From the IMG/VR virus record IMGVR_UViG_3300030380_000952, positions 1,909 to 25,465 of that record: a DNA stretch of 23,557 nucleotides; one strand, given 5' to 3'. Source of the DNA: a virus. The notes under the pieces were generated by a model, which saw nothing but the letters and a program-made list of their open reading frames with translations, searched no databases and was not told the origin of the DNA. The position numbers were made by a program, and so were the translations under genes. Shown here in pieces: positions 1 to 5,340 of this stretch (its first letter is position 1; each line of letters opens with the position of its first letter).

Positions 1-1054
1 GATGTAGTGGGTCAAACTCTACAAATGCAGCTCCTTCGGCTACATCCCAGTTGCCTTCAAGCAATTGTCTACGTTGAATTGGTGGTAAAGATTTAAGCAT
101 TTGCTCATAGACACCATCTTCTGCAAGATATGGGTTATCAGCTAACTTAGCCGGGATAAACTTACGTGTTAAACCATCAGTACCGGCAAAAGACTTATTA
201 TGCTCTGACGGTTCTATGTATCTTTTTTTAACCCAGTGCGAACCAACACCACCGGGGTTAGCGGTACAGCGAAGATATGTTTCTATTTCTGGGTCAGTTG
301 TTCTAAGTCGTGAAGCAAGATAGTTCCAACTAAACTCTGTCGGTAAGTGAGTAATCTCATCAAAGCCTATCCAACTATATGCTTGTCCTTGATATCTGTA
401 AACATCCGCATCTCTTTCAAGGAATCCAAACTCAACCTTTGCACCGCTTGGAAAGTTCCAAAGCTTTTCAACTTCTCTAAACTTAGCACCGGGAAAAGCT
501 TGTGGATATAACTCACGAGACTTGTCAATCATTTCTCTTAGTTCTGGCATAGAACGTCTAAGGATTAAAGCACGATGAGCTTTCTTGTGACAATACCTTA
601 GTGGGTCTACAATCATAGCAAAAGATTTACCACCACCGGCAGCTCCACCATACAACACATCTTTTTCACCAGCAGCAAGGAAGTCTGTCTGTGGACCTTC
701 GTTAGCGTGAAACAAGACTGTATGGTTGTCTAAATTTTCTTGTACAGCTTTTGGAAGATTGTCAAGTTCATCTTCAGTGACAGGACCTTCTACAGTCTTG
801 TCAAGTTTTTGGATTGTTTCTTTTTGTTTTTTAAAAGATTGTCTAGCGTTGTTTAACTTTTGTTCAAGCTTTTCAATGTTTCTTTTTTTACGACCTACCG
901 TAGCACGTGCAGCCTTGATAGCTTTTTCGGTGCTGGTCTTAGGTCGACCTGCTTTCTTTTTAGGAGTTCCGTCTTTCTTTAAGACAAAGTTACCATCATC
1001 ATCTTGCAAGTAGAGATGAGGATTCCTCTCCCAGTCTTTCGTTTCGTTTTCCAT
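1..1054 (-). CDS. terL: Terminase large subunit, 3' part beyond window
   Basis: The DNA-packaging motor ATPase/nuclease, which loads phage DNA into proheads. Reading leftward from an ATG at 1054, about 351 residues are open to the edge, so the C-terminal nuclease domain is outside. Residues 1-~115 are charged and Lys-rich with a predicted coiled-coil stretch. A Walker A motif GGAAGGGKS is at about residues 136-144 and a Walker B-like segment WIGFDEITHLP at about 228-238, followed by TANPGG, which fits the coupling motif of terminases. The first 56 nt overlap the end of the upstream gene in another frame, and no strong Shine-Dalgarno precedes the ATG, so translational coupling is likely. It is the last visible gene of the leftward operon that starts with the small subunit. 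Confidence 0.93.
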   Translation of the reverse strand, partial: MENETKDWERNPHLYLQDDDGNFVLKKDGTPKKKAGRPKTSTEKAIKAARATVGRKKRNIEKLEQKLNNARQSFKKQKETIQKLDKTVEGPVTEDELDNLPKAVQENLDNHTVLFHANEGPQTDFLAAGEKDVLYGGAAGGGKSFAMIVDPLRYCHKKAHRALILRRSMPELREMIDKSRELYPQAFPGAKFREVEKLWNFPSGAKVEFGFLERDADVYRYQGQAYSWIGFDEITHLPTEFSWNYLASRLRTTDPEIETYLRCTANPGGVGSHWVKKRYIEPSEHNKSFAGTDGLTRKFIPAKLADNPYLAEDGVYEQMLKSLPPIQRRQLLEGNWDVAEGAAFVEFDPLH

Positions 1055-1295
1055 ATTTTTTATCTACGTGTTTCTTGAGACCGGGAGTAGAAATTCTTCT
1101 GTCGGTTTTATATTCTAACCAATCACATGCAGCCTGAAGTGATACTTCTTCGTTGACTATCATGTTCTCAGCAATTTGTAACGCTTCTAGTTCCTCTTCT
1201 ATAGGTTTAAGAAATCCAGTAACCTCATCGAACTCATACCCGAATGGTATGGTAGAGGTGTTTCTTTTAATATAACCTTCGGGAACTAAACGCAT
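999..1295 (-). CDS. Hypothetical protein, 98 aa, recombinase-domain-like
   Basis: Function unknown. The N-terminal half reads IPFGYEFDEVTGFLKPIEEE and then has helical segments with VSLQAACDWLEYKTDRRIS. This layout (a PFGY stretch, an acidic PxEEE, a helix, then a 'sL..aa.wL' helix with an R-x-IS turn) resembles the DNA-binding 'recombinase' domain of large serine recombinases, but no catalytic resolvase domain is present and the protein is too short to be one. A small DNA-binding protein is the best guess. The ATG lies one base after the previous gene's stop and the 3' end overlaps terL by 56 nt, so it is packed inside the packaging operon. A second, non-canonical packaging factor is possible. 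Confidence 0.8.
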   Translation of the reverse strand: MRLVPEGYIKRNTSTIPFGYEFDEVTGFLKPIEEELEALQIAENMIVNEEVSLQAACDWLEYKTDRRISTPGLKKHVDKKYGKRNERLGEESSSLLAR

Positions 1296-1296
1296 C

Positions 1297-1428
1297 TTAA
1301 ATAATCCACATAATTATTAAAGCTAATATAAAGCCTATACCACACATAACACCCCAGACTTGCATGTCTGTAAGTTCATTTGTATTAATAAGACTATTTA
1401 CTCTTTTTTCTAGTAGTTCTTTTAACAT
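1297..1428 (-). CDS. Small membrane protein, 43 aa
   Basis: A short gene with start 1428 and stop 1299-1297. The protein begins MLKELLEKRVNSLINTNELT, a charged N-terminal helix, and ends in a single hydrophobic segment of about 20 residues (VWGVMCGIGFILALIIMWII) that runs to the C-terminus. A GAGGAAAAC stretch just upstream can serve as the ribosome-binding site. It overlaps the preceding gene by 35 nt and is followed after one base by the 98-aa gene. A tail-anchored inner-membrane protein such as a holin or an accessory lysis factor is possible, but nothing specific identifies it. Confidence 0.7.
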   Translation of the reverse strand: MLKELLEKRVNSLINTNELTDMQVWGVMCGIGFILALIIMWII

Positions 1429-1507
1429 TTGTTTTCCTCTTAGTTGTTTGTTTTTTTGGAGCTAGAAAGTTTTTTATTTTTTCTAACCATCTCTTAATCA
1501 TTGTCAT
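1394..1507 (-). CDS. Small basic protein, 37 aa
   Basis: Unrecognised. The ATG at 1507 follows a GAGGAG site with good spacing; a longer upstream reading is possible but has no such site. The protein begins MTMIKRWLEKIKNFLAPKKQ and continues as a run of Lys, Arg and Thr to the end, giving a very strong positive charge. An N-terminal amphipathic helix followed by a basic tail suggests nucleic-acid or membrane-surface binding. The start overlaps the 60-aa gene and the end overlaps the 43-aa membrane-protein gene, in keeping with the compressed operon. Confidence 0.6.
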   Translation of the reverse strand: MTMIKRWLEKIKNFLAPKKQTTKRKTNVKRTTRKKSK

Positions 1508-1676
1508 TGTTGTTCTCCTCGGTTTTCTTTTTACCGAATATTCTATCCCAGTTATCTCTATAGTCTTGCGTATAGAATCCGGGTCTAGGATTAGCACCTT
1601 TACTTCCGTGCGTATTTTTGTAGATCGGTGATCTAAATGTTATTGGTTTTTCGTCACTGCCTATTTGTTTTCCCAT
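1494..1676 (-). CDS. Hypothetical protein, 60 aa
   Basis: Function unknown. The core FRSPIYKNTHGSKGANPRPG is Gly/Pro/Lys-rich and looks conserved; I recall similar short proteins in uncultured marine phages next to the terminase, but cannot check this here. The C-terminus is a charged tail KKKTEENNNDND. The ATG is one base after the stop of the upstream 184-aa gene, so translation is probably coupled. The late-operon position suggests a minor virion or assembly role (inference). Confidence 0.75.
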   Translation of the reverse strand: MGKQIGSDEKPITFRSPIYKNTHGSKGANPRPGFYTQDYRDNWDRIFGKKKTEENNNDND

Positions 1677-1677
1677 C

Positions 1678-2232
1678 TTACCACTTTACCTTGTTAGCCC
1701 AATACGCTGCAGACAATACACCTTTGGCAATGTTCTTAGCGTGACGAGCTTTAAAAGATTTTCTTTTCATTTTAGTTTTACGAGACTCACCTGCTTTAGG
1801 TTTACCTGCAGTCTTAGCACCCTGCTGTCCAAATCTAATAGTTTTAATTGTACTACCTGATTTAGCTACAACAATATGTGATTTAGTAGGATGATTAGGA
1901 GTCCGCTTGGGTCTATTGTAACCACTTACTCCTGCTCGTTTTAGTCTACCGTCTACTTTTTTCTTTTTAGATTTACCGCCCTTTTTAAAATCGTCTCTAT
2001 AGTTTGCTGTTTTTTTAGCAATCTTTTTAGGTTGGGGTGAGTGTTGTTTACCGGCAGCTTTATCTTTACGTTTAGCTGCTGTGGTAGCTGCATATTCTGA
2101 ATCACTTAAAGCTTCTCGAGCTTTTTTAGGTAAATATCTTTCTCCAGTCTCACTAGACTTCTTACCAGACTTAGTACCCCAGTCTTGTTTACTCCAAGCT
2201 TTTAAAGACTTTTGAGATTTTGCAAGTGCCAT
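1678..2232 (-). CDS. Basic protein, 184 aa, DUF5872/DUF6321-like
   Basis: A strongly basic protein (Lys and Arg in most windows, few acidic residues). The N-terminal part (residues ~7-70) has SLKAWSKQDWGTKSGKKSSE followed by TGERYLPKKAREALSDSEYA, matching what I remember of DUF5872. The C-terminal part (~100-184) has SGYNRPKRTPNHPTKSHIVV, IRFGQQGAKTAGKPKAGES, then KSFKARHAKNIAKG and AAYWANKVKW at the end, matching what I remember as DUF6321. Both are of unknown function. The charge suggests DNA binding or an internal virion/packaging protein. The start uses a TAATG overlap with the upstream gene, whose last codons contain the GGAGG ribosome-binding site. Confidence 0.85.
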   Translation of the reverse strand: MALAKSQKSLKAWSKQDWGTKSGKKSSETGERYLPKKAREALSDSEYAATTAAKRKDKAAGKQHSPQPKKIAKKTANYRDDFKKGGKSKKKKVDGRLKRAGVSGYNRPKRTPNHPTKSHIVVAKSGSTIKTIRFGQQGAKTAGKPKAGESRKTKMKRKSFKARHAKNIAKGVLSAAYWANKVKW

Positions 2233-2444
2233 TACTTGTATCCTCCACCTTTAGCTTTGTATTGTTTTGCTAAAGCTTGGGCTTTACGAGCAGACCATTG
2301 TCCAGCTCCTGTACCATGAGATGCTTGAGCCTTTATCCGATTGAAAAGTTTCTTTCTCATTCCCGGCTGTGTATAGTTTCCGGCTGCATTAACTTTTGAT
2401 TTAGCTTTACCGCCACTTCTAAATTGTAATCTTTCTAATAACAT
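2232..2444 (-). CDS. Small basic protein, 70 aa
   Basis: Function unknown. The sequence MLLERLQFRSGGKAKSKVNA, then YTQPGMRKKLFNRIKAQA and GQWSARKAQALAKQYKAKGG, is Gly/Lys/Arg-rich and looks like a family common in marine phages (recollection). Several short basic helices separated by glycines suggest DNA contact. It starts in a TAATG overlap with the gene upstream and ends in a TAATG overlap with the 184-aa gene, so these genes are translated as one coupled string. A joint role of the two basic proteins in packaging is an inference from position and charge only. Confidence 0.82.
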   Translation of the reverse strand: MLLERLQFRSGGKAKSKVNAAGNYTQPGMRKKLFNRIKAQASHGTGAGQWSARKAQALAKQYKAKGGGYK

Positions 2445-2653
2445 TAGTGTAGTATCCTATCTTCTTCTTTTGGTATAGTGTTTAAGTGTTCTTTTTCTAG
2501 CTCATCATCCACATAGATGCTGTCTAACTCTCCTACAACCACTAAATGATTCTGGGCTGCAGCTAGTTCTGCTTGTTCATATGTTGAAGCTACAATGTTA
2601 GGACCTGCAAAGGTTGTACCGTAGGCTTCTATCTCAGTCAGAAATATCTTCAT
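2444..2653 (-). CDS. Hypothetical protein, 69 aa
   Basis: Unrecognised. I chose the ATG at 2653 because an AAGGAG site lies just upstream; a start 25 codons earlier has none. The protein begins MKIFLTEIEAYGTTFAGPNI and contains ASTYEQAELAAAQNHLVVVG, a helix followed by a beta strand, and an acidic C-terminal half. The alternation of strand, helix and strand suggests a small alpha/beta fold. The first 20 nt overlap the 3' end of the terminase small subunit gene, and the stop overlaps the next ATG (TAATG). Confidence 0.78.
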   Translation of the reverse strand: MKIFLTEIEAYGTTFAGPNIVASTYEQAELAAAQNHLVVVGELDSIYVDDELEKEHLNTIPKEEDRILH

Positions 2654-3059
2654 AGTCTCCTTCTGTAATATCAATCGCCTTTTTCTCTGGGAGAATAAAT
2701 ATACCTCCTCCTGTATTATGATTAACATCTATTCTATCAGTCTTTGAAACTCCTACACGATCTAATATGGTCTGTGCAGCTTGTAACTTATAATTAGCTT
2801 GAGGTATCGGCTTGTTAGACTTCAAAACCTCTATAATTTTAAACGCTGCTGTAGGGGCTTCCCTTGCAAGTACATTAGAGGCTAAATCTACTACTTCTTC
2901 TTTTAAACTTTTTAGTACTTGATAGTGATTGCCGGAGTATCCTGCAAGTTCGGCTGACTTTTTAAAGTCTCCTCCTGTATCCACGAGGTGACCTAGAAAT
3001 GCTTCTTGTTTCTCAGTAAGTTGTCTATCCTTTGTTTCAGGTAGATAATTAGTGGTCAT
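2634..3059 (-). CDS. terS: Terminase small subunit
   Basis: Predicted DNA-recognition subunit of the packaging terminase. The N-terminal region, residues ~16-45, reads TEKQEAFLGHLVDTGGDFKK followed by SAELAGYS, the usual 'tekQ..Fl..l...G....Aa..AGYs' helix-turn-helix opening of small terminases. A helical middle with REAPTAAFKIIEVLKS and a long QAAQTILDRVGV helix fits the oligomerisation core, and the acidic C-terminus (ITEGDYEDISD) could contact the large subunit. It is the first gene of the leftward operon. Its ATG is only 6 nt downstream of a consensus -10 box, so the transcript would start at or within a base of the ATG and be essentially leaderless. Confidence 0.85.
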   Translation of the reverse strand: MTTNYLPETKDRQLTEKQEAFLGHLVDTGGDFKKSAELAGYSGNHYQVLKSLKEEVVDLASNVLAREAPTAAFKIIEVLKSNKPIPQANYKLQAAQTILDRVGVSKTDRIDVNHNTGGGIFILPEKKAIDITEGDYEDISD

Positions 3060-3065
3060 GTAGGT

Positions 3066-3094
3066 ATTATAGTGATATTTGTAAAGTTTGTCAA
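3066..3094 (-). promoter_or_regulatory. Sigma70-type promoter of the packaging operon
   Basis: On the minus strand a perfect TTGACA (3094-3089) and a perfect TATAAT (3071-3066) are separated by 17 bp. The predicted start is at about 3060-3059, the first base of the terS ATG. Confidence 0.82.
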
Positions 3095-3132
3095 GTGTTA
3101 TAGAGTTTTTTTAAGTTATTTCATAAAAGGTC

Positions 3133-3161
3133 TTGACAAATGCGAAATAAATGTGTACAAT
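3133..3161 (+). promoter_or_regulatory. Sigma70-type rightward promoter
   Basis: TTGACA (3133-3138), 17 bp, TACAAT (3156-3161). It diverges from the terS promoter 40 bp away. The predicted start is near 3168, with no gene for about 750 bp, so it may make a leader or non-coding RNA across the origin region or prime replication (inference). Confidence 0.7.
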
Positions 3162-3421
3162 GGAATTGTTAGGTTCCCCCGGGTTACATATACATATAAC
3201 ACCCACCCTAACTAACCCTAACATCCAAACTATCTACCACCTATTAGAGAGAAACTATATCGCTTATAGGGCTTTTAAAGTTTATTCAATATTATATATC
3301 AGTTCCTTATAAAACTTTGTAAAGTTAGGGGGCTGGTTAATGTTCTAAAATCCCTAGAAATGTATATGTTTTATATATATATGGGGGTACCACCCCTGTA
3401 CCTCCTGCCTACCCCTAACAT

Positions 3422-3691
3422 ACTCTATAACCTCTACAACTATTCTATAACTCTTCACTACGTTCAGTTATTTAAACGCGATTTCAGAGTCTTATCTAAT
3501 GGGACAGATGCCCCGTTTAAACGTACTCTATAACTGGGAAAGCGATTTCAAAGTAACTCTATAAATGCAACAGTTGTTCTATAATTACCACGCCTTTTCA
3601 AAGTCATTTTCTAGTTAATATAACCAAAAGTTATGTATATTGAATAATAATTATAATTAATCTACTCTAAAAAACTCTTAAATCTCTATAA
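3422..3691. repeat. CTCTATAA repeats (iteron-like) with CGATTTCAAAGT repeats
   Basis: ACTCTATAA occurs exactly at 3422-3430, 3525-3533 and 3556-3564, with near copies TTCTATAA (3443-3450), GTTCTATAA (3576-3584) and TCTCTATAA (3683-3691); an inverted exact copy lies at 3098-3106. Interleaved are GCGATTTCAGAGT (about 3477), GCGATTTCAAAGT (about 3542) and CGCCTTTTCAAAGT (about 3590). The non-random spacing beside DnaA boxes suggests initiator-binding iterons. Confidence 0.55.
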
Positions 3692-3709
3692 CCTCTCAGA
3701 GCCTCTCAG
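3692..3709. repeat. Tandem CCTCTCAG repeat, 10-bp period
   Basis: CCTCTCAG occurs at 3692-3699 and 3702-3709, one helical turn apart, between the AT-rich stretch and the DnaA boxes. It could be a second protein-binding site in the origin region. Confidence 0.4.
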
Positions 3710-3734
3710 CTCGTCTCTAAGGCATTATTGTCTC

Positions 3735-3760
3735 TAGGTATGGTTTAGTACCTATTTTCT
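3735..3760 (+). terminator. Hairpin followed by T-rich tract
   Basis: TAGGTA (3735-3740), an 8-nt loop and TACCTA (3749-3754) form a perfect 6-bp stem followed by TTTTCT. It has the shape of a weak intrinsic terminator that could end a transcript from the 3133 promoter; the stem is A/T-rich, so confidence is low. Confidence 0.35.
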
Positions 3761-3783
3761 CCAAGCTCGATTTTAGCCTATAG

Positions 3784-3803
3784 TTATCCACAACTTATCC
3801 ACA
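3784..3803 (+). other. Two tandem DnaA boxes
   Basis: TTATCCACA at 3784-3792 and again at 3795-3803, both perfect consensus DnaA boxes in the same orientation with an 11-bp period. They lie just downstream of AT-rich DNA and the CTCTATAA repeats, in the gene-free divergence region. This suggests that host DnaA takes part in initiation of phage replication. Confidence 0.7.
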
Positions 3804-3808
3804 GGTAA

Positions 3809-3832
3809 ATTAATGCAATTATTTGCACTAAT
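3809..3832. repeat. Inverted repeat beside the DnaA boxes
   Basis: ATTAATGCAA (3809-3818) and TTGCACTAAT (3823-3832) are complementary except for one mismatch, around a 4-nt centre. It lies between the DnaA boxes and the -35 of the next promoter and could be an operator. Confidence 0.45.
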
Positions 3833-3836
3833 TCGC

Positions 3837-3865
3837 TTGACATCAGCCTTAGAATTTCAGAAAAT
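3837..3865 (+). promoter_or_regulatory. Probable promoter of the SprT-like gene
   Basis: TTGACA (3837-3842), 17 bp, GAAAAT (3860-3865, 4 of 6 matches). The leader would contain the hairpin GCCCTT-TATT-AGGGGC at 3881-3896 before the AAGGTG ribosome-binding site. Confidence 0.5.
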
Positions 3866-3880
3866 ACGAAGTAATTAACA

Positions 3881-3896
3881 GCCCTTTATTAGGGGC
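3881..3896 (+). other. Leader hairpin before the SprT-like gene
   Basis: GCCCTT (3881-3886), loop TATT, AGGGGC (3891-3896), with one T-G pair. It resembles the inner stems of the hairpins at 4658-4696 and 4920-4960 (GCCCC/GGGGC type) and sits 20 nt before the start codon. Confidence 0.45.
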
Positions 3897-3915
3897 ATAA
3901 CCAAAAGGTGAAAAT

Positions 3916-4524
3916 ATGAAAAATGAAAATAACAAATTAGCTGAAGTATGGTTGAATAAACTTTCAACCCGTTTAAACCCTCTATTTGAGAAAGCTGGTT
4001 TTGAGATTCCTAATGATGTTCGTATACATTGTGGCTGGACATCTAACGGAGCTGGTAGAAATTCAGCCAAGCATGTTGTATTGGGTGAGTGCTTTAATAG
4101 GGCATCAAGTGTTGATGGTGTAAATGAGATATTTATATCACCAGTAAAAGCTGACTCATTACGGGTGGCTGATGTTCTAGTGCATGAACTATGCCACGCA
4201 ATAGACAACAATGTAAGTGGACACGGTGCAGGATTTCGCAAGATTGCAACAGGTGTGGGGCTTACTGGAAAAATGACTCAAACTGTAGCTAGTCCTGAAC
4301 TAGAGGAACAGTTAAAAGAAATCATTTCAGATATTGGAGAATATCCACAAAGTGAGATCACTTATAAAAAGAAATCTCAAGGAACAAGAATGATCAAGCA
4401 TGTTTGTTCAAATGAATGTGGAGCATCTTTCTACCAATCTCGTACTCAGTCAGAAGAGAATCCAATGCTCTGTTCTAACTGCACAAGGAATGATGGAGCT
4501 AACGTCTACATGGTACAGGCTTAA
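3916..4524 (+). CDS. SprT-like zinc metallopeptidase
   Basis: The first rightward gene, 202 aa. The zinc-peptidase motif HELCH is at residues 90-94, with a likely third ligand in SGHGAGF (H103), the spacing seen in SprT/Spartan-like proteases. The C-terminal part holds two cysteine pairs, C164/C168 and C186/C189, as in SprT zinc-ribbon tails. Cellular relatives cut DNA-protein crosslinks; phage copies may clear proteins from DNA or act on host proteins (inference). Start: an AAGGTG site lies 5-10 nt before the ATG. It contains one GTTTAAAC (3971-3978, read Arg-Leu-Asn) and is followed at once by a terminator-like hairpin containing another. Confidence 0.85.
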   Translation: MKNENNKLAEVWLNKLSTRLNPLFEKAGFEIPNDVRIHCGWTSNGAGRNSAKHVVLGECFNRASSVDGVNEIFISPVKADSLRVADVLVHELCHAIDNNVSGHGAGFRKIATGVGLTGKMTQTVASPELEEQLKEIISDIGEYPQSEITYKKKSQGTRMIKHVCSNECGASFYQSRTQSEENPMLCSNCTRNDGANVYMVQA

Positions 4525-4534
4525 TTAATTAACA

Positions 4535-4561
4535 GGGGGTGTTTAAACGCCCCCATTTTAT
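4535..4561 (+). terminator. GC hairpin with GTTTAAAC in the loop, then U-rich
   Basis: GGGGGT (4535-4540) and GCCCCC (4549-4554) pair (one T-G pair), with the palindrome GTTTAAAC (4541-4548) as the loop/upper stem, followed by ATTTTAT. This looks like an intrinsic terminator, or attenuator, after the SprT-like gene. The palindrome can itself fold or pair between molecules. Confidence 0.6.
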
Positions 4562-4573
4562 AGGAAAAATATT

Positions 4574-4651
4574 ATGAATATAAAAGATACTTTAACTGAA
4601 ACGCTAGAAGAGTTAGACATATTCGAGGGCGAGGAAGTAGAACTCAGCTAG
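4574..4651 (+). CDS. Possible 25-aa acidic peptide
   Basis: A short open frame MNIKDTLTETLEELDIFEGE ending EVELS, with a weak AGGA site upstream. It is acidic and probably one amphipathic helix. It lies between the terminator-like hairpin and a second hairpin, where a real gene or a leader peptide would fit. Function unknown; the short length leaves real doubt. Confidence 0.4.
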   Translation: MNIKDTLTETLEELDIFEGEEVELS

Positions 4652-4657
4652 ACTAAC

Positions 4658-4696
4658 ACCACCAAGACAAGCTCCTTAACTGGGGCTTTAGGTGGT
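4658..4696 (+). ncRNA. Two-tier hairpin, copy 1
   Basis: Outer stem ACCACC (4658-4663) with GGTGGT (4691-4696); inner stem AAGCTCC (4669-4675) with GGGGCTT (4682-4688), loop TTAACT. The 3' flank is AGAAAC. The same architecture and flank recur at 4920-4960, with different stem bases. Each copy follows one small gene and precedes the next, so it is either a processing or termination element or a small structured RNA. Confidence 0.5.
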
Positions 4697-4725
4697 AGAA
4701 ACATATACAAATTAAAGGAGATATT

Positions 4726-4914
4726 ATGTTAGAACTAATAAACAGAGCTAAAAAAGAAATAGAATTATTAAATGTGATTTGTTCATCTGACAATTTAGAG
4801 CCTAACCCATCAGATATAAGCATGGCACAAGATGAGATTATACTTTTAGAAACTTACATTAAAAAAGAAAACTTTACCGATCTAAAAGAATACTTTGATA
4901 TTATAGACGGATAA
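4726..4914 (+). CDS. Hypothetical protein, 62 aa
   Basis: Unrecognised. Clear AAAGGAG site before the ATG. The protein is acidic and mostly helical: MLELINRAKKEIELLNVICS, then SMAQDEIILLETYIKKENFT and a final DLKEYFDIIDG, suggesting two or three helices. It is flanked on both sides by the paralogous hairpins at 4658-4696 and 4920-4960, an arrangement that suggests the gene-plus-hairpin unit could move or be regulated as a cassette. Confidence 0.72.
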   Translation: MLELINRAKKEIELLNVICSSDNLEPNPSDISMAQDEIILLETYIKKENFTDLKEYFDIIDG

Positions 4915-4919
4915 AAGAC

Positions 4920-4960
4920 ACCACGTTTAAACGCCCCGATTTATTTGGGGCTTTCGTGGT
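4920..4960 (+). ncRNA. Two-tier hairpin, copy 2, containing GTTTAAAC
   Basis: Outer stem ACCACG (4920-4925) with CGTGGT (4955-4960); inner stem GCCCC (4933-4937) with GGGGC (4947-4951), extended by AAA/TTT with a bulged C. GTTTAAAC (4925-4932) spans the junction of the two stems. The 3' flank AGAAAC-TAT matches copy 1. Compensated differences between the copies (ACCACC/GGTGGT versus ACCACG/CGTGGT) support a real RNA structure. Confidence 0.55.
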
Positions 4961-4968
4961 AGAAACTA

Positions 4969-4997
4969 TTGACAATCATTTAATATTATGATTCAAT
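4969..4997 (+). promoter_or_regulatory. Extended -10 promoter
   Basis: TTGACA (4969-4974), 17 bp, TTCAAT (4992-4997) with TGA directly before the -10 (extended -10). It would start transcription near 5004 and serve the genes from 5033 on. Confidence 0.6.
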
Positions 4998-5032
4998 ATA
5001 CAAACTAATAAAACCTTAAGGAGGTTACAAAA

Positions 5033-5326
5033 ATGAAAGTAGAAAATTTATTCAACCCTGACACAGGCAACGATGTTGCAAATCAGTTTAGAATTTATAC
5101 AGGTAAAGGAGTTATATTTCAATCATATGAAACAACTATTTGCATAAAAGAAAACGGAAAAGTATTTTTAAATAATGCAAAGTTAAAAGACTTGCAGAAT
5201 AAACAGGCTTGGAAATCCTCGAGGACTACTAGCAAATGGTTAAGAATATTTTTAAATGAAGATAAAGAAACCATTGATAATAAAATAGCAAGTGGCGAGT
5301 ACATATTAACAGACTTAAACAAATAG
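5033..5326 (+). CDS. Phage protein of unknown function, 97 aa
   Basis: Start preceded by AAGGAGG. The pattern VANQFRIYTGKGVIFQSYET, then a beta-rich middle, then SSRTTSKWLRIFL and an acidic KETIDNKIASGEYILTDLN, matches a short phage protein family I have seen in unrelated phages ('ANQF...G..FQSY...RTT.K...FL...T...I..G.Y...dLN'); I do not know its function. It is probably a small beta-rich fold. It ends in TAGGAGGAC, so its stop overlaps the ribosome-binding site of the next gene, followed by a GTTTAAAC copy. Confidence 0.8.
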   Translation: MKVENLFNPDTGNDVANQFRIYTGKGVIFQSYETTICIKENGKVFLNNAKLKDLQNKQAWKSSRTTSKWLRIFLNEDKETIDNKIASGEYILTDLNK

Positions 5327-5340
5327 GAGGACGTTTAAAC

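Larger units (their letters stand above)
3060..3915. other. Gene-free control region and probable replication origin
   Basis: No convincing coding frame is seen on either strand. From left to right it holds divergent promoters, a C-rich stretch with CCCTAAC repeats (3205-3223), hairpin-prone G/C tracts (e.g. GGGGT-ACC-ACCCC at about 3385), a family of CTCTATAA repeats, one GTTTAAAC palindrome (3515), a very AT-rich stretch (about 3605-3675), a TAGGTA hairpin, two DnaA boxes, a TGCAA inverted repeat and a weak promoter before the first rightward gene. AT-rich DNA next to clustered DnaA boxes at the divergence point of the two transcription units is typical of an origin. Confidence 0.65.

Noticed and set aside
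726-1013. Plus-strand 95-codon reading frame
   Set aside because: It lies opposite the start of terL, has no ribosome-binding site and has Ser/Phe-rich shadow composition.
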